NCBI GenBank assembly: GCA_024196135.1
Contig: JAMQCK010001251.1
Location: 1 to 10,406 of the forward strand
Reading direction: 5' to 3'
Length of the DNA stretch: 10,406 nt
Origin: Pleurotus ostreatus/Saccharomyces cerevisiae fusant
Taxonomy: Eukaryota; Opisthokonta
In this document: positions 8,601 through 10,406 of the stretch, piece by piece
How positions within the stretch are numbered: the stretch's first letter is position 1
Layout: the number at the start of each line of letters is the position of its first letter
Position numbers and translations under genes: made by a program
The notes under the pieces: generated by a model
The model's database searches: none
Told to the model about the DNA's origin: nothing
The model's input: only the letters and a program-made list of their open reading frames with translations

Positions 8601-8958
8601 CGACAAGCCTTCTAAGCGGGCCAAGGCGACGCAGCGCGCTGTCGACAAGGCGAGCACCAGCAACGCGAAGGGCTCACGGAAGCGGAAGGCCGACGCGCCC
8701 ACTGTGACCGACAAGCCGACGAAGCGGGCGAAGGCGACAATCGCGACGACCGCGACGACTGCCCCGAGCACCACGACGATCGCGGCTAGCACCGCGACGG
8801 CTGCGACGAGCGCCGCGACGACCGCGACGACCGCGACGACCGTGACGACCGCGACGACAGCGTCGAGCACCACGACCGCTGTCGAGGGCGAAGGTCGGAC
8901 CTTGCGCAACCGCGAGACCCTTGTCAAGTCGTTCAAGGTGCGGCTGGCGAAGGCCTGA
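5648..8958 (+). CDS. Large uncharacterised fungal protein, six exons, 1020 residues, multi-region, nuclear-looking
   Basis: Exons run 5648-5968, 6024-6475, 6525-6653, 6701-6810, 6859-8449 and 8499-8958; introns are 55, 49, 47, 48 and 49 nt; the sum is 3063 nt, ending TGA. The ATG at 5648 (GTCGACATGC) is chosen although the frame is open further upstream, because the preceding bases look like a leader. Regions: basic start (PRPRKK); conserved N-terminal region to about 337, with PTPWCVGNKAAFIRRRFPTW (20-39), a charged helical part, and GPMPSEGGEIGMLSVHYG at the exon 3/4 junction; disordered Pro/Ser region 340-600 with a decapeptide array (462-557); Trp-rich conserved region about 672-868, with RPAAYNTW (735-742), WLWWEALQP (766-774) and LLFLLWWG; basic, repetitive C-terminus. 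From memory it matches an expanded family of uncharacterised Agaricomycete proteins with this order of motifs. Basic clusters suggest the nucleus. Biochemical role is unknown. Confidence 0.82.
7230..7517 (+). repeat. Decapeptide (30-bp) tandem array, S-P-T-R-x-P-S-x-E-x
   Basis: Nine 10-residue units in the 5648 gene (residues 462-557), for example SPTRAPSHES, SPTRVPSCET, SPTRVPSRGT and SPTRGPSRKP, with one 6-residue partial unit (LPSRGS) after the second. The units are diverged from each other at DNA level but hold SP at the start and often R at position 4. The array is probably disordered and offers repeated Ser-Pro sites and some Ser-Arg pairs. Confidence 0.85.
8563..8739 (+). repeat. Duplicated basic module (KRKA...KRAKAT), probable nuclear localisation signals
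   Basis: Residues 890-912 and 925-948 of the 5648 protein are two diverged copies of K-G-S-x-K-R-K-A-x(7-8)-D-K-P-x-K-R-A-K-A-T. Each has two basic clusters about ten residues apart, the layout of a bipartite nuclear localisation signal. The copies occupy 8563-8631 and 8668-8739 and arose by internal duplication. Confidence 0.7.
8740..8880 (+). repeat. GCGACGACC-type coding microsatellite (Ala-Thr-Thr runs)
   Basis: An imperfect 9-bp GCGACGACC repeat, purest at about 8814-8850, encodes runs of Ala-Thr-Thr near the C-terminus of the 5648 protein. It is in frame and multiple-of-three, so length changes would be tolerated. It ends before the last conserved-looking segment, TLRNRETLVKSFKVRLAKA. 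Confidence 0.75.
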
Positions 8959-9540
8959 TAGTGTATCGCTCTTGTCTCTTGCTGTATTTATGCATGTACC
9001 ATCTTGCCGCTGATCTTACTGCCTCGTATGACGATTGTGGACTTCGTAGGGCTACTTATATATCTGTTTCCATATAATGTACTCAACATATATCTCGCAG
9101 TTGCTCGTGTATGTACTTCTTGTTATCTAGGTATAGTTCCCATACGTATCATACCCTCTCCCCTTGAGAATAACAACACGTATGTGGAAACCGCTGAACT
9201 TGCTGAACACCTCAACGAAGAGCTCACGTGACAGTTGAACTTCGGCCCTCAACGCCACATATTCGGACTTAAGCAGTTCTCGAGCTGCTCGATATTCTGT
9301 GCGGCGCGTGCACCGCGACTATGACCCTCGCAGTGTAGTTGAGTATATTGTAGCTACCTTGTATTGCTGTATATACGTGTAATAGTAATACTTCAATATA
9401 CAGAAGTCGAAAAAAGAGGCCTAACAGCCAACTATGGAGACAGAGGCTGTAGGTAGGAGTACATATGCTGTACGAGTGACGGCTGTGCTAGGAATCATAA
9501 TGTCGTGCGCTCTGTTGGTCCAAATGAGAGGGCGCTGGAG
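8959..9540. other. 3' flank of the 5648 gene, no gene seen
   Basis: The first 40-60 bases (TTGCTGTATTTATGCATGTA) look like a fungal 3' UTR. A 75-codon plus-strand ORF at 9004-9231 has no family resemblance or splice context and is not called. A CACGTG lies at 9225-9230. An 8-bp inverted repeat, CTGTATAT at 9367-9374 with ATATACAG at 9396-9403, sits in an AT-rich patch followed by a short A run (9410-9415). Confidence 0.55.
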
Positions 9541-10200
9541 GTCACGAAGGGGTGCTGGAACGCGTCGACGTGACGACGCAACGCCGTGACGGGGCGGCGC
9601 GATGAGGGGCTTGGCGGCGCGACGAGGGGTGAGGGCGATGCGACGGGGGCGGGGGAGACGCGACGGGGGGTGTAGTGACAGCGCGTCAAGGGGCGGTGGC
9701 ACCGCGTCGAGGCGATGAGGCGGCGCGGCGGCGGGACAGGGTGGCGGCGATGGGACGGGGCGGCGCGACGACGCGACGACCACGCGAGGCGGCGGCGGCG
9801 GCAACGTGGTGGGACGGGGCGGCGCAACGACGCGACGGCTACGCAACGACGCGACGGCGACGCGGTGGGGGGTAGCGGCGACGCGGTGGGGGGTGGCGGC
9901 GACGCGGTGGGGGGCGGCGGCGACGCGGTGGGGGGCGGCGGCGATGCCGCGGGAGGCGGCGGCGATGCCGCGGGCGGTGGGTAGCTGCTGCGCGCGTAAT
10001 ACGAGCAGGCCGTCGCGTGTCGTGGGAGAGCAGAAGAGTCGGGCATCGGTTGAGAGCGAGGGGAGGAAGGCCACGACGCGAGGATGGGCGGTAGGCGGGA
10101 GGTGGTGAGCGGCGGCGGGAACGGCGGTGAGCGGTGGCGGGAACGGCGGTGGTGGGCAGTACCAGCACGCGTGGGCCGCATGGCCCGAAGAGCCCGCCGA
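9541..10200. repeat. G-rich, GCGACG-type low-complexity block
   Basis: The plus strand is strongly G-rich and C-poor relative to its complement, built mainly of GCGACG, GGCGGCG and GGGG runs. It contains the 21-bp minisatellite at 9856-9981, a 28-bp near-perfect duplication (9751-9778 and 9810-9837, one mismatch, TGGGACGGGGCGGCGC core) and a 22-bp tandem pair (10104-10125 and 10126-10147, one mismatch). Long minus-strand ORFs here are Pro/Arg/Ala/Ser simple sequence and are taken as spurious. Confidence 0.75.
9856..9981 (+). repeat. 21-bp minisatellite, six units, with G6 runs
   Basis: Six head-to-tail 21-bp units of GGCGACGCGGTGGGGGGNGGC type. Units 1-4 differ only at one or two bases and each carries a run of six G; units 5-6 have changed to a GATGCCGCGGG form. 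Four G6 runs at 21-base spacing could form a G-quadruplex on the plus strand. Graded divergence along the array suggests the left units are the more recent copies. Confidence 0.9.
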
Positions 10201-10220
10201 TCGGCCACCCCGGGAAGCGC

Positions 10221-10253
10221 CATCAACCCAGCATCAACCTAGCATCAATTCAG
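10221..10253. repeat. 11-bp tandem repeat, three units
   Basis: CATCAACCCAG, CATCAACCTAG and CATCAATTCAG follow one another without gaps. Relative to the minus-strand Pol III-like signals it lies at the 3' end, where SINE tails usually carry simple repeats. Confidence 0.85.
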
Positions 10254-10382
10254 GTAATGTCGCCGCAGCCTCCGAAGGCCATCAAAAGGGTTTCGAACCC
10301 AGTATATACCTACACCCAAATATCCCAATATAGGTAGGGAGAACAATGAGATACACCCTATAAGCAATGGCCAGCAAGGCTA
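10221..10382 (-). mobile_element. Candidate SINE-like or tRNA-derived element (Pol III A/B boxes)
   Basis: On the minus strand, TAGCCTTGCTGG (10382-10371) matches the Pol III A-box consensus TRGCNNAGYNGG at 11 of 12 positions, and GGTTCGAAACC (10299-10289) matches the B-box consensus GGTTCGANNCC exactly. The B box is followed within two bases by TTTT (10287-10284) and then a three-unit 11-bp repeat. The boxes are 71 bases apart, longer than in a normal tRNA, and the T-arm stem pairs at only three positions, so this is not a working tRNA. A SINE is the simplest reading; the 5' end may lie past the edge. Confidence 0.35.
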
Positions 10383-10406
10383 GGGTATAATATGATACAC
10401 CCCCCT

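Noticed and set aside
9675..10108. Plus-strand Gly/Asp/Ala repeat ORFs
   Set aside because: Same simple-sequence effect on the other strand; the heptads are just the 21-bp unit translated.
9421..10226. Two long overlapping minus-strand ORFs (217 and 243 codons) rich in Pro, Arg, Ala and Ser
   Set aside because: They are translations of the GCGACG low-complexity block and the 21-bp minisatellite; several frames are open at once, there is no conserved segment, and no splice or leader context is seen.
10284..10382. A functional tRNA gene at the right end
   Set aside because: The T-arm stem pairs at only three positions, the acceptor stem does not form, and the A-to-B spacing is 71 bases.
10340..10406. 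Telomeric repeat at the right edge
   Set aside because: Only scattered CCCTA- or ACCCC-like strings occur; there is no tandem TTAGGG/CCCTAA array.

Overview
The window looks like nuclear DNA from a basidiomycete fungus, most likely an Agaricomycete. Three things point there: genes split by many very short introns (47-62 nt, GTRNGT-type donors, CTGAC/CTRAY-like branch sites a few bases before the acceptor); a KDZ-type transposase with a CxC2 zinc cluster, a combination known from expanded transposon families in basidiomycetes; and a large protein of an uncharacterised family that I associate from memory with Agaricomycetes. No rRNA, bacterial operon or CRISPR structure is visible. I rebuilt the gene models by hand from splice signals and frame continuity. 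All four close without a frame conflict.

Layout: (1) 1-1424, minus strand, the 5' five exons of a KDZ transposase gene running off the left edge (406 residues visible, no stop or frameshift). (2) 1694-2744, minus strand, a four-exon gene for an unrecognised 300-residue protein with a short collagen-like Gly-X-Y stretch; its first ATG is overlapped by an out-of-frame upstream ORF. (3) 2745-4008, a divergent intergenic region, partly AT-rich, with one exon-like relic and a 10-bp-arm inverted repeat. (4) 4009-5021, plus strand, a three-exon gene for another unrecognised 300-residue protein; its last intron is 48 nt, in frame and stop-free, and imitates a membrane helix if left unspliced. (5) 5648-8958, plus strand, a six-exon gene for a 1020-residue nuclear-looking protein with an N-terminal conserved region, a Ser-Pro-rich decapeptide repeat array, a Trp-rich conserved domain and a repetitive basic C-terminus. 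(6) 8959-10406, gene-free: a 3' flank, a strongly G-rich GCGACG-type low-complexity block with a 21-bp x 6 minisatellite, then a candidate Pol III/SINE-like element on the minus strand.

No pathway linking the genes can be read from the sequence. The picture is an accessory, repeat-rich region: a transposase gene, two or three lineage-restricted genes and simple repeats. The most interesting parts are the 1020-residue protein with its repeat arrays, the hidden in-frame intron of its upstream neighbour, the apparently intact KDZ gene and the SINE-like right end.
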